A stretch of 64,000 nucleotides of DNA from Sclerurus mexicanus. Lineage: Eukaryota > Chordata > Aves > Passeriformes > Furnariidae. The stretch spans positions 62,001-126,000 of the forward strand of contig VWZF01001805.1 in assembly GCA_013396755.1 (NCBI GenBank). The letters are read 5' to 3'. The notes under the pieces were generated by a model. The model ran no database searches, was not told the DNA's origin, and saw only the letters and a program-made list of their open reading frames with translations. Position 1 is the stretch's first letter. Each line of letters begins with the position of its first letter. The position numbers and the translations under genes are program-made. Positions 12,401 through 27,400 of the stretch are shown piece after piece.

Positions 12401-15400
12401 CATAACCAGCCAGCAGCAAACACACTGCTGTCCACATCTACACGTGCGGTTGCTCACTCTGACAACCACAAATAGCAGATTATTTCTTCCCCCACAGCTG
12501 TCTGCACCCGTGTTTGGAGAGAGCTCACAGCAAGTGCCTCAGCTGTGTTACACCCTGAAGCAGCTGTGCAGAAGAATGCAAGATGTATGAGAGACACACC
12601 ATGAGGGCTGCATGCACAGCAGGGTGACAAAGCTCTTGGGGTTATTAATCAAGTGCTGCTTTGTCCCTTCATAAGCTTCAGCAACCTCAGGAGTTGGAGG
12701 CATTTGAGTCAGCAGTATTGATGGCTATAGCTCCCAACTGCTTGATCAAAGACAAACCTGGCAAACATTTCTCCAAAAGCTACCCTTGAGCTCACACAAA
12801 TATTCTGATCAGCAACTTCTCTTTGTGCCTGGAACCCTTTATATCCTCTGCACACCCTCTTCCCCTCAGCTGCAAACACTGTCACTACTATATGGCAGAG
12901 AGACACCATAAATCATTTGGAAAAAGAAACATGGAATTAGGAGTACTGATACTTGGTTGGAGAATTCCAGGACAGGGAGAATACTCCATATGTAAGTGTG
13001 GAACTTGAGCTATATTCCTGTTTTCCTGATCATTTTTCCTGGCAGTTTCTCATGACAGGTGAACTCTCTGCAGAAGCTCATAGCTTGGCTGCTCAATTTG
13101 AAACCCAAGGTATGCATCATTCTGCACAGAAAATACATGAGCAAGACCCTTTCAACTTCTAAACGTTGTTGGTCTGTCCTCCTGCTCCAAGCCCAGACAG
13201 GGCTGCTGAGGTACTCCTTGGAAAGGAATAACTGCTTGGGAAACATCCTTCCTGTGAGTCATCACGAGGAAGGCAGGCAGACTGGAGAGGTGCAAGGGAA
13301 CAGGGTCATGCTGTGGTGCAGTCACAAGGTCAGGTTCACAACCCCAAAGCAGCTTCTTTCCCTCTCTGCCTGCCCTTTCAGTGCGTGGCTGAGGGAAGAG
13401 TGCAGACAAGTGAAGGATCTGCTCTCCGGCATACCAATGGCAATCCTGCTCTTGCTGCCTGCCAAACACATCTCTCCCTGCTGCTGCCTCGAGGTGAACA
13501 GCTCAGCAGAAACAAGGTCACAGCTGCGTGCACTCCCTGTATGTGGCACCTACCCCAGAGCACGAACACTGCCTGGGAGAAGTGGCACTGGCAGGTGCAG
13601 CAGCGTCTCCGATCGCTGCCCTAATGCCAGAATGTGCTCTCAGATCTTGTAGCAAGACCTGCTGAAAGCATTTACCACAAAACCAAAGCAGGAAACTAAT
13701 TAAACGCTGGGGTTTGCTGCACCTTCCATTAGGCTGAAAACTAGGTAGGTTAGGGCCATTTTGTTACTGCCTGCGATACTGAGCACAGCAAGGCGTTGGT
13801 CTCCCAGTGGAACCTCTGCCCACCCCAGCAATAAATAACTCTGGAAATAATGACTTGCTACAAATGGAAAAGTAGGCTATGATGCCAAGAGTAAATAAGC
13901 AAAATCTCTCAACCCTTCCACATCTCCAAATGTGTTCAATCTGCCATCTACTGGCAGCTGCTCCCCTTATCCCTCTACAGAGCCCAAGAGGGAGAGCTGC
14001 AAAGTCCTGCATTTATCATGTCAATAAACAATGTGCAACCTAATTTCCAGATTTTTATTATGGGATAAAAGACTAGGGATTTACTCACAAACGTCATGCA
14101 CATGAACTAAAGCCCTGCCTGGCTAACAGCACGTCCCACTATGTGGGTTCCTGAGACATAAGTGAGGTAGCAGAGTAGGTAGTAGAATTTAAGAACACAC
14201 ACACACACACACACCCTGCTCCAGATGTTGTAGAAAAACACGGCTGAAAACACTTCAGCACCAACGAGCACAGAAGAAAAGGACCAATGGCAGCCTCACC
14301 TCTGTATCATCACTGTAGATGTAGTAGAGGACCCGGATGAAGATGTCTTCTGAGATGTTGTGGAGCGTCACCACAGGGATGCTGGGCTGTGTCTGCAACT
14401 CCTCACTCTCACTGAAATGGTCTTCAAGGAGGGCTTTGAAATAATCACTGCGCCCACAGAAAAATGCCTGGAGAGGGAAGAAAAACCAAAACTCACTGCA
14501 TCAAACAAAAGGGCACTACCAGCTAGCTATAAGAGCAGCTCCAAGACATCTCCTAAGTTCAGGCCCTGTAACTCTGATTTTTCCTCTGTTTTGAAGCTAC
14601 ATCTCTAACATTTCTCCATACCTTATTTCTATACATGCACACACACTCTCTCTCTCTCTTAAACTTAAGGAATTTAAAAGTAGCATGGCATTAGGGCAGG
14701 ACCTTGAGTTGAGGTTGTATCTCAAAATCTGTTCTTACTGCTATTCACTTGCAGATCAAAATTTCACTCTCCAGACACTGAACTCACAAGCTAGCAGCAG
14801 GAAATTTTTCAGCTGTGAATACTGTAACCAAATCTATATACTTATCTCCTCACCTCTGCAAGAAAAGCAGGTTTTGCTGCTTGGTTAAATGGTTTAAATG
14901 TAGTTTTCCAGCTGCAATAAGGCCTTTGGTTTTGCAACTGAAGCGGCAATGCTGCTGCTATAGCATAAAAGGATTGGGGGACAGAGGTAGATTTGACTCA
15001 CGGCAAAAAGGGAGAAAGAAGTACAGCACAAGCACATACCTTATGGCACAAGAAGTTGTAATCCTCCACCCGGAAACACACATCAGGACAGCTGTTAAAG
15101 TTGTCGGTGCTGTCAAATGGCAACTCCCCAAAACCAACCTAGGAAGAAAAACCAGAAACCCCTGCCTTTAACATTTGTGCTTTAAACACGCTCAAGATCC
15201 CATGTTTGGACTTCATGGTCTTCCCAAGGAGGAAACTACCATCCACCTATTCCTTCAGCACAATGCAGAGCACCAGAAATGCTCTGAATATTTCAATGTG
15301 AGGAACTGAAGAACCTGCACTCCTGATAGAACTATTCCTGGCACAAGTTACAGCTGCCTCCTTTATCCATGGAAACTTCGTGATCCTTTGGAAGGTGTCT

Positions 15401-18400
15401 CTGTGCCATCTAACAAGGCAGATAACCAAGTGGAGGCAAAATTTACTTCATCTACTAGGTATCATAAGCATACTAGAGCTTAGGACTAGCCTTGTACGGT
15501 GTAGATGTAGTAACATATAGATTACATCAAAGTATACACCAGTTTGAAATGGTTTGGCTACAATTACTGCCCCACTTGAATAATCCAACATTGCTAAAGC
15601 ACATCTTAGATTTCTGATTTGATTTGCAGCCAAAGATAGTGTTATTGCAGTATTAATACTCTAGTGAATTATTTTAACACCAACACACCTCCACCCAGTC
15701 CCACATGCTAAACATGACAGCAGACACAAAAAAAATCTGTTGGCCTTATGTTATTTTAAAGTGACACTTCCAAGTATTTTCACTTTCACCTTATCCGATA
15801 TACAGGGTAATTAAATTGTAAAAAAGAAAAAGTTTATATTCGCAGTCATGTAACCAACGCAATCCCTAGAAACAAAAGTTTCCCCTGGTTCTTGTTTTCC
15901 AAGCACATGCCCCTGAGCTACCTGAGTCGAGAATAATTTATTCCTGCTGTCTCTCATCCAGGAAAACCACACCCAAGTTTGCACCTGGGAAACCCCTGGG
16001 CTGACCATAAAGATCATTCTCACAAACACAGACTACTTAAGCACCATTTCCAACAAGCCTGCCTCCATTCTGATTGAAAGAACTGACTTTCAGCTTTACT
16101 GGAGAGCCAGATGACTCCTCCCTCCCGAGCTAAACAAAGACACAGCCTGCAACACACTGCGTTGGTGCTCTCGGCCAAGCTCAGCTCACACGCAGTTTCT
16201 CACAAAACAGGTTCTCGGATGTGGCAAGGCACCAAGCTGGCAAAAACTCACACCGCCAGTGAACATGGCAATCTGGACCCATTTACCAAGCTCTTTGTCC
16301 ATCCACAGCAACATTTGGCAGCTTCTGATTCCTAATCAAAGGAGAAGCCCAGTGACATTCAAATCATGCACACGGCCGTCACAGTAATGCTGGCTCTCCA
16401 TAGCATTTTTCTCCTGCAAGTCCTGCTTCACTGGGAAACTGTTCCAGAAGAGGTGAAGCAATTCAAGGAATGCTGCGCACCTGATCTATCACCTGCTTTT
16501 CATGCAGCTGTAACACAAAGGGCACCTCCGGCACTGGAGATCAGATTGTTCCATTTGTAGATTCTCCATGCTGCTATTTTACTGTTATCTGTGTCTCAAG
16601 TTTCAAAGCTCTGGTCCTTGGTCCCAGCCAGGGTCTGGCGACCTGCAGTCTCACTCTGTGGCAACACGTTACAAACGCCAGCATCCTGATCCAGCTGCCC
16701 ACTCTGTTTGCCTTGCTGCTATCCCACCTTACGTGACAGCTTCCATGTCCTCTCCTAGAAATTCTGACAGGACTTTGAAGGCAAAAAATTTGCAGGCACA
16801 TCACAGGTAAAACAAACCTATGTCACTCTGTGGCAGAGGAATTTTATTTGAGACAAACTCATCTCCTACATGCATACCTTCTTTGTGCTCCTTTCATTGT
16901 CCAAAGGTAAACCTCTAAAAGGAATCCATCCCTCTGGAATGGACATTGGAGTTTTACTTGTCTCAGAGTTTGTCTCCTGAATTAGAGCCTCCTTCAGGCT
17001 CAATTTTCTGCTTATAGCCCTGCCTGCTTCCCACTCTGATGCTCAGGTTTACAGAGTCATTTTCAATTCTACTATAAAAGCAGGTTCATGGCTTTGTCTC
17101 TCCCATTCAGCATGAAGTGGCTTTGCAGAGTTTTCCCTTTTACTCCCTTTTCAAGTCTCTACTACTTCTACTCTCCTCCCTTGTCATGCCTGAGGAATTG
17201 AATCTCCCTTTCAAATTCTCCCTGCAGAAAATTAGCTTATTCCCCCCACCACCCCTATTCATACAACCTTCTTCACATGCCTCTGTCCAGGCAAAGCACA
17301 GCTGCCAAAGTCAAGTATGCTGCCCAGGAAGCACAACACAGTCTAGCCTACAAAGTGCAAACACATTTCCAATAACTCCATCACCACATAGAAATATTCT
17401 CAACGCTATAGCATAAGACCGCTTGAACATTCACAGGATCTTCCAGCCATCACATGTGGAGGACCAAGTCTTTGCTGCTACAGATTTCCTATTAGAGCTT
17501 AAATAGAAATGTTGCTGGAGGCAAAAACATACAAAACAAATCAGTGGCAGCAATTTGTACCTTGGCCAGATTATCTCAGCAAGAAAACTGTAGATAAATT
17601 ACAACACAAAACGCAGGGGTTAGTGATCCAAGAGAAGATTAGCAGCTCATAACCAGATGCAAGTGAATTGGATATAAAAAAAATTAAACTGAAAACATGT
17701 TGTAAGTAGTTCAGTTAATCTGCCTCTGCCAAATGGGCAAAGCACAGGAGTAATTGCCATGGACAACCACAGTACACAGGTGCAGAGCCAGACAAGATGG
17801 AACCCATCTACTTGTTTCACACTGTTCTTCCTATGCAAGATTTCTTCCTATTACAAGATTTGGTTTTACCCCAAAAGTGACAAATGGTCTCTTTTTTGCA
17901 GCCACACCAAATGTCAAAATAAGTAAAGAACAATATTTATTTCTTGGCAAACTGATCCTTTTAAGTCTGATTTCATCTTGGTTTGGAACATAAGATCTCA
18001 GTTAAAAGGTAATTGAGAAACAGTTACAAGAAAACTATGTGCCTACAGTTTCATATACTGGAAGCCCTGGAGTTTCTAACTCAGAGGTCAGCTGGCAGAC
18101 ACGAGATGAAGAGCCAGGCAGGCAGACAGTGGGAAGCCAAGTGGTTTTTGACAGCTGCCTGGCTTTTGATGATATTTTACTTAAATCTGTCACTACTAAA
18201 TTTTATTGCAACAAACTGAGGAAGCAGCTGTTGTGGTCAGAAGAATCATAGCCATTACTGCTTTAAACCAAAACAAAGGCAACAGCCACGCTTGCAGAAA
18301 CAAACACTGAAAAATACAAAAAAGGCTTTCAGGCGTAAACAGGAAAGGAAAACAAGTTTCCAGAATTATAAATGTGTTTAAGATTTCAAAGAATAGATAG

Positions 18401-21400
18401 TTTTCACTCTAGAAAATAATAATGCACTGTAATTAGATATCAAATGTTCATTATGGTTTTAGTCATATAACATATTACTGAACTATGAAACTGGTATGCA
18501 CAGTTTCCTCCATCATTCACGTATCAAAGACACTGCATGCAAATTATTTGTTCATATTGAAACAAAAAGCTGTACACATCCCCATTTCATATATTATGGC
18601 ATTACATGACATGCAGCAGCTTCAAATGTTTCTTGCCAAATTCTGGAAATTCTGGCTTTTATCCAGAAGCTGAATACCTATTTTGCTCTGCATAGTCTGG
18701 AAAAAAATAGTGTATGTTTCTCTTGACAACACGGATGTTTGTACGTGACTATTTAGTTATCCCTGACATTTTAGATTGCATAGTTTGTATACTATTCCTT
18801 GTATGGCAACAAACTCTGCAAGAATGCCTCTGTCCCAGGAAAAAACATGCCTAATTCACAGAATTTAACAATTTGGAAACATTAGGATGAGATATAAATG
18901 GCACCAGGATAAAGAGCTTTGTTCATATATTCTTTGTAAGTTAACAAAAAAAAAAAGTACTGAGAGAGAAAAAATTAAATCTTTCACAATTTACCAGGCT
19001 TAAACAAAGCACCTACCTTTGTACATGGTACACTAATTCTCTAGTAAGAGAGTGTGTGCCCATGCCCACTTCTACAGCCATGACAAGTCTAATGCTTGCC
19101 TTCATTCTGTTCTATGAACCCAGCAAACAAACCACAGCTCACAATTCACAGTCCTGTCATATGATTACATTATTCCAAGTTTCCTATTTTCCTTCCAGCT
19201 CCTATTCTGCATGAAAAAATTAAAAAGGAAAGTGTTTCTAACCCTCTAGAGGAACAGTTTAACCTGACGGGACCATGCTATTAAGGTCTGGAAACAAGCA
19301 ATTAAGCAGGATGTATTCTTTTCGTTTGTGAAAGGACTTAAAATTTATGTAAATCTCACTGTTCAGGGTCCCTGATCCTTTTTTTAATTCCTGGGGAGGT
19401 AATCTGAGGCTTACTTATATATCACCTCCCTTTAAAGCCCACAACATACAGAAAAGCATATTGAAAGTCACAAACAAATGCAGGGTTATTTGGAGGTTAT
19501 GTAGGAAAGATTTCTGAATTGGTAGTTGTAAACTTGATGGAGAAAAACTCCCTCTATAGAAAAATATGTCTGAGAAAAACCAGTACAAAACATGTTGGCC
19601 TATTAAGGTAAGAAACCTTATATCCATGTACAGACACACACATGTGCTGTCTTGCACCAGGCAGATCTGTTTTGCAGGAGACAGAAAGAAAAAAAGGCAA
19701 CAAACTTATCACTCAGTCATACAACCTCTGGGCACAGCAGCTACCTAAAATGAGTCCACATTATTAAATACAGTGGTTAGTATGAGAATGAGAGGAAAAA
19801 AAGGCCTACATAAGAGCAAAATACGTCTGTTGATGTTACAGAAAACACCAGATGCAGGGAGAATGAAGACCATTAATATTTATCCTGTTCTTCTGCAACT
19901 GGAAGAGAAGATCCATATATATGATCCTAACTAATAATACTGATGGTATTTTAACATAGTGATCATCAGCCTGGGGGGCTATTTCTAAGGGTCAAGACAT
20001 AGTTAGGAAAAGCAGAACTATTGCCAGTCAAGTTAAATTCTCTTCAGAGGAACTCACATTTCTCTTGGAAATATTTTCAGGGTTTGAAAGCACCTCTCCA
20101 CTGCAGTGTCAGTTCCCAGCAAGTCACATTTCACCTATATGTCCCTTTGGGTATCAATGCCTGCTGCTAAAACACTTCTAATTCTCAAGAAGGATGGAAC
20201 AGAGAGGAGTTGAGGGTCAATTCTTGTCCCATTATAGTCACTGGGGAAATCCCCACCAACCTCATGAAAAGGGGTTTATTTATCAAGACCCCTGCTGGGA
20301 AGAAAGTCCAAGGGGAAGGACCAGCACTGACAGCCCCATTAAACAATTTTACAGCATTTCCCAGCAACAAAAGCCTTTCAGCATTTGGAGCACAAGAAAA
20401 CAGGCAAGCACTAAACTCTAAATGGCAAGAACACGACTGAACATGTGACCAGATACCCCAGCCCCAGAGAGAGCAGAAGTAGTAGAAATGCTCCCTACCC
20501 GCAGTTCGGCTGGCAGGGCGCAGTCTGCCAGAAGAGCCAGATCTTCCTGCAGCCGGCAGTTACCTGTGGGCTCAATCGTCAGCACTTTCACACAGGTCCC
20601 TGGCTTGGAAGAGACTGGAAGAAGCAAAAAAACAGAAGAGCAGAGATGCCTAAATTCCTCTATAAACATTCCCATTTAGATAAAAGACACTCCAGGAAAA
20701 CTGGTATCGCTGTTCAGCTTTTACTGCAAAACACACACCACTCTTCTATGTAAACACACACTCAGCACCCCTCGGTGCAGCTGGTGAGCACGGCTAGAAC
20801 GGGATGCACATATTGTTGCCTCTCCTCAAACCTCCATTTAATTCCTTATGCTGGCATATCAATTGTGGGAAACATAAACTCATCACAGGCATATTTCAGG
20901 CCCAGCTTGGTCTTTGCAATCCACATCATCGATTACAGTTGAGGACCATGGATGGGGCTGCCCTCATCCCTGCAGGAGCCATTCATACACTGCCTTCCCC
21001 AGCCAACTAACCCTACTGCTGACAATGTCACCTAAGGTGAAGCCCATGCCAGGAAGGTTTTACTTAGAATTAATCTGCTTCCCTGCCTCTCTGCTCGTCA
21101 CATGTCTCATGGGTCCCATTTCAGCTGTGCCATCCTAACTTCACTGCAGGCAACAAAGGGATTTATTCATGTTTAGCCAGTAAGTTCTGCATGCACGAAT
21201 CTGTCCTTTACTCTCTATCTGTAGATTCCCAAAGTACAAAGACTCCAAAGCATCTGGACTCTTGCACGTGCCTGTGTTCTTTACAAATGTAAAATAAGCA
21301 TCTCTACCACCAAAGAGCTTAAATAAACCATTCAGAGATGGCTGGCAACTTCATTTGCCTTTTTCCAACCTAAGTGTGTCTTCCTGTCTTGCCCTATCAG

Positions 21401-24400
21401 CCTACTCAATAAAACAGCCCAATAAAGGGAAAGCAAAATACATGATCATACTTTAGTGGCCTTGCTATGACCAAAGTTGCTGTGGAGCTCACAGAAGCCA
21501 ACCTTAACTTCAAACAAGCAGCAGCCCAAAGTACATCTAGCTACTGTGTTACCATACCACCACCAGCAAAGCCTTTCTTCTTTCTGGCCACCTCCCTTCC
21601 GCAGCTCAGCACCTCAGGTTTATTTCCAGGTCAGCATGGTTTGAGGTGAGGACTGGAACACGTAAGATGTTCCAGAGTCCCTGGTATATAGGGAAACGTG
21701 ACAAGACACAGAGTACCACTGGAACATGCAAAGTTGTGGTGAGGATGGCTTGAGATGCTGTTGGGAGCCAGAGAGACGCAGTTAACTCCAAAGCATTCAG
21801 ATGAATTTGACAGGTATGATTCATGGCATTAAAACCCCTCACAGGTGAATCACGCCACCTTGAGACCTCATTTCTCCTGACATTTCGCGCAGCATTACAT
21901 GAGCTCCATCAGATGACTCCATTGGGTCGTGGGCGAAACAAGACCACAATGTGCCACAAAACAAGTTCTCCACCCCCTCCTCCACATCACTGCTGCACCC
22001 TTCAGATATGCCACCACTGCACCTCAAAATAGAGATTACTGGAAAGGGAAGGATAATCTACCAATACAAAGCAGCCAGATACCATGACTGTCACACACAA
22101 AGCTCACCAGCAAGGAGACAGGCTGCCCTATTAGCATGAAACACGACCCTCGGATAGATGACTTCCACAGTAAATAAGCCAAGAGGAGACCTGGCACCGA
22201 CACAAACCAGACTGAGTGCATTTTCTCAAAGAGCCCTGTCCATGTACAGACCAGCGTGAGAGAAGGAAATTTCTCACTGTGAAATTAGAAATTCCTTCTG
22301 GCAGAAAGAATCATTTGTATTTCTGTGGTGCTTATTATAACAGTCACCAGATCAGTCAGGCTCTGTAAGTGCTAACGGACTCAGCAAGTTCTAAGCAGTA
22401 GTCAAGGCAAAGAGTTCTTCTCTTGGGATCCACAGAGCATCTGTGCACTTTCACAGCAAGACACAAAAGAACAGATTTGTCTGAGAAGCAAATCTATTCA
22501 GACACTGCATCTCTCAAATACAAGAGCACAGCATCTGGTATCACACGCAAATCTTTCCTAGTAGAGACAACAAAAATCAAAATGATTAAATAGGAATAAG
22601 CTGTTGGCTGCAAGCAAGGGACCTTGACCTTGTATAAAAAAAGAGGAACGAAGGGGGTTCTGAAAACATAAACAATGCAAGGAGCTGAAGGGAACAGCCC
22701 AACTATGGTTGAAGTTGAGAATGGAGGATTTCGTTTTTCTTCCCAGTCTAGCCCAGCTCCATAGCACTGAACATCACCTACCAATTCATCAGCTGCATTG
22801 GTTTTACTGCTCAATACTTCTCTGTAGTCTTCTGTTTAAATTGAGCCAATGCACCACAAAACATAACAGCCACAAAAACCATACCAAACTCCCAAACCCT
22901 TCAAAATGATGCCACACTCAGATGGATCCTCCTCCCAATGCCACAATTAGCTATAACCACAGACAGTGTACATCCAGTGTCTCTGCTACAAAGGCAAGCA
23001 TCATAAACCTTGTTCTCACCCTTTTTGCCCTAAAACTTGCTGAAATAACTGCGGAACATTTAATTTCCAATACATACCTTTCTAAAGGAAAGATTATGGC
23101 TTAATCTGGACATATTGAGCTCTTCCAAACACTGCAATAGTTTTTTCTTACTATAGTTACAATACATGTGGGGAAAATAGGCAGGCATTCACACCCAAGT
23201 ATAGCTCAGGTGAAACAGAAGGCACTGGGTCATCCTCTTCCTAAACTACTGTTTGGGCAAGCCAAGATTCTAAGTGCTTTTGAAATACTGATTAACTCTA
23301 GATAAAGAGATTGCAGAGACTGGAATTATTCAGTGGAGCTGCACAGGCTTGAATTCATGTTGTTTTCATGTTTCAACTTCATAATACAGATGCAAGACAT
23401 GACCTTGCTCTGCAGACCTGAATTAGATGTCGATTCCACACAAAGCACTCTGAATAGGCAGAGGTTTCTAATGCACTTGAAGGAAGAGTAATGCTTTGTC
23501 GAGTGCCAGACATGATGTGATCTAAAATCTTTCCAATTTTTAACTTGTGTAACTCTTACATATATTAATTTCTGCAGAATCAAGTTTTCCTGTCTTCCAC
23601 ATGAGATCTAAGAAACAAACTTTTAACAGGGCTATCAGCAGTTCTATTCGTTTGAATTCAATCTGTCATAAATAAAAATCAAGCCTAGTACTTCCATCAG
23701 TGCTTTATACCACCCATGGATTATGTCTTCAGGCCTTAGAAATGAAGAACATCTGTTCCCACCCCAAAGAATACAGAAATTAAATGATGCCATCCAGGAA
23801 ATTTGCATTACATTTCCAAGTGGAGGTTGTATCTGAAACTTCCAACTAACCTGAAACTTTACTTCATCATTTTCCATTTTAAACCCCACCAAGAAGTCAG
23901 TTTTCCTTCAGTTCACAAATTTAAGCACCTGATTTTCCTCCCACAATACAATATGAGATTTTAACTAGATGAATTAAGGTGGAATGGTCGCCTCCAGTGT
24001 CTCAGCTAGATCCTGGGAAAAAAAGATAAAAAGGAAAAAACACATCTCCAGCATCTCACTGAATTACTCTGACATCAAAAGATGCCACAAGATAATTTCA
24101 TTACCTGATTGTCTGAGTAGTTTTTATTTTACATTCATTTACTGTTCCCCTTTTCCACCACTTATTTAATACAAACTGGTATCTTACACTTTTTGTAGCA
24201 AGAAATGCATTTAGATCATCTATTTAGATCCATGTTGACATTTGTGTTTACATGGCAGAAGTAAGACTTATGATACAGCTCCATAAGGACTTGCACTCTG
24301 GTCTACACAGGAACAGCTGTACCACGGTGATCTCATAGCCCAACACCACCAAACAACTGCACATGCCTAAGGGGAGAAACACACGTGGTAGTATCTTCCA

Positions 24401-27400
24401 TGTGATTTGGGGAGGAGGAATTTCTTGAGCCAGAAGTATTCTCTCTATCAGTTAAGTCCTGCAATTTCAGGAGGCTGAATAATCACAACTGATATTCAAA
24501 AGGGAAAGGTGGAATAGCTAGACCCTTACCTCTTAGATGAAGGAAGAAGACGCTATTGACTTTAAAGCCACAGACTGGAGCCTCTTCTCAAACCAAAACT
24601 AACTTGACTGAAGTAAAAGAGTTAACTCAGAGCATGAAATGACAATCAGATGTTTTCAGCCTGAAGGTTTTGTTACCCGATAACGTGTCTTTTACTTCAT
24701 GACTAATACCACTTTGCCCTGCTTGTGCTATTTTGATTCTTCTTCACGTGCCCTTTAGCTTGAGCTAAGGAGATGATGATAATCTCCAAGTGTTGGTTTT
24801 CATGCAATAAGCTGATGTCATGATTAGAACACAAGCTACTTGGATAACAAAAAGTCCTTAAATAGAGGATTGTGTCATTTAAGGTTTGGCACATCCACGT
24901 GTTATTAATATACACACTTTCAGAAATATTTCTCTGCTTTTAAAAGAAGTGTTATATCTCCCTCTGCACCCATTTTGGGCCAATTATCAAACATTTTACT
25001 TTGGTTAGGGGTCAGATAAATGCAGAAAATTACTTTTAACTGTACATATTTTGTCTCCTCAGGGATTTAAACAAGCTCTCTGCTAAAAGGCACTTCCCAA
25101 TATATACCACCATGCTCCACTGAATGTCTGGCAACCACAGCAAAGTCCTGCTACCATTATAATGAAAACAATATAAATGATAAACATGCAGAAACCACTA
25201 CAGCTGCTCTACAGAGAGGCCATGACTGAAAACTGTCATGCAAACGTGGGAATTCCACAACAGAATCATTTTCTGAAAGCCCCAGGGAACACCATGAAAC
25301 ATCCACCATCACACCTTCCTGTTTCTCCCTGAAAGGGCACACTGGCACAGCAGAGACAACAGCAAGCGAAAAGCTTACCAAATTCATAGACTTTTTTACA
25401 TTTGGTCTCCAAATCATCTATGAGGTCCTGCAGCCGACACTGCTTGGCTAACCTCTTGCAATCATTGACATATTCTACGTCGATATCAAGACGACCTGTC
25501 AAGAAGAAATGCAGTCAGCTCTTTTAACCCATAGGACTTCAGTGTAAAAACGGCCAAAAATTAAGGTCTGAAGACCTGGTAGTACAGAAATTCAGCAGTT
25601 ACACTGCCTCTCTTTTCAGCATCCAGTTACAGCTCAGTCCCAGAAGCTAAAACTTGTTACTCCACCACCCAGCACTTACCAATTGCAGTTTGGCATTTAA
25701 TTCACATTCCCACTTTCCAGGGACTACCCTAATAGCTTCATTCAAGAGTCCAAAGACCAAACAGGCCATACAAAACGTGTCTAATTCCCTCAGAAAAGAA
25801 AAAAATAGCATCTCAACAGCAGCAGGCATGACTGCCACCATTGGCTATCTGGTTTTGGATAAGAAAATACTTTAGGTTCACAAATTGTCATCCCAGAATC
25901 TTTTACAATCACTGAACACATGCTAAGGAACACTTCTGAACACACTGAACTGGGGAAGGAGAACCTTGCAGAAAACGTTGTTTTCTGGCACCCCCTCCTG
26001 GCCTGAGAGAGTTCAGCACTTAGCATACCTAAAATACAACATAGGGCATTTTCATAGAATGTTTGGGACCAACTTCTGTTCAAAAAAAAATACTAGAAAG
26101 TAGTCAAAGCATTCAGCACATGCTGCTCAGATCTGCCTGACTGAAAATGTCTTGTGTGGGAACCTGGTCTTACCTTCCTTAAGTTAAAAATACCATTCTC
26201 CAAATCCATCCAACCACTCAATCCAAGCTGACTTTGTTTTTAATTGACTGTTACTGGCAGGACAACAACTGGCAAAAGGTACAAATAACTTGGAAGAGCT
26301 TGTGATTGCTCACATTCTCCCCTTCTGCCAGCAGGGAGGATGTATTGGCAACTCATGCACCCAAACACAGCTGAGTGTAGAGTGGGCCACTCAAACAGTG
26401 CTATGGCAGGGGCACACACAGCTGCTCATCAGCCATGTACACACACACACTAGAGGCTAAGTCATTTACCTGTGTATAGATACTGCAGAAGAGCACCAAA
26501 GGCTGCTGGATTAATCTGAAAAAACCCCCAAAACATGAGAAAGTTACCTATAGAATTCCAGAAGGCTAACAACAAGCTTGAAACATGATCCTGAACAAGT
26601 CAAAAAACCCCCACTTAGATAACAACTCACACACTGCACCCAATTTCCTTGCTCCTCACATAACTGCCAACTCCACCTGGCTTACACAGCTCTTTACTGT
26701 ATCAACTGATACTAATCCCCGAGTGCCTCAGGGGACAGGACTTGACTAACGGCGACGCTCACAAGACACAGTTATAATACAGGCTCTGCAAAATCCAGCT
26801 TTTCATTGGTCATAAACATTTCCATCCCTTCTTAATGTGAGAGGAAAGACATGTTCTTGCACAAAGAGAAAGGAAAGCAATGTCCAGAGAAACTGGAAGT
26901 CTGTCTGTTGGAAGAGGTTTTGCACAGCCAGAGTCAAATTACAGAAACGTGTGCTGGAGTATTGGTGATTAATGGATGGAATGTACTTATGGCCTATTTA
27001 GTTATTGCTGTGAAGACAACAAAAGGGGCTCAATTAGTGCCAATTATGGCAGTGATGTCTTCACCACAGACCACCTGTCCACAGGAATTAGACAGACTCA
27101 ACTCATCCCACAGAGGGGTCGTGAGGCAGCTGGCAGATGGTAACAGCTACCTGCTACTGCAATTAGGATACATTTGAGACTGTGACTGAGGGAACAAAGG
27201 GGAAGTATGCAGTCTGCAGCCTTTTGTTACCTAAATAAGATGCTATTTTACTTCATAAAGTGCCTCTACAAGCCCTTCTCCTCGACAAGGGTCATTCTGA
27301 GCTCCAGGAGCTATTCACTGTGGAAGTTAACCCTCAAACTGTTTGCTATTCATTTTTTTCACCCAATTAGAACGGCAAAAGAAAGGAAAGAACTGGAAGC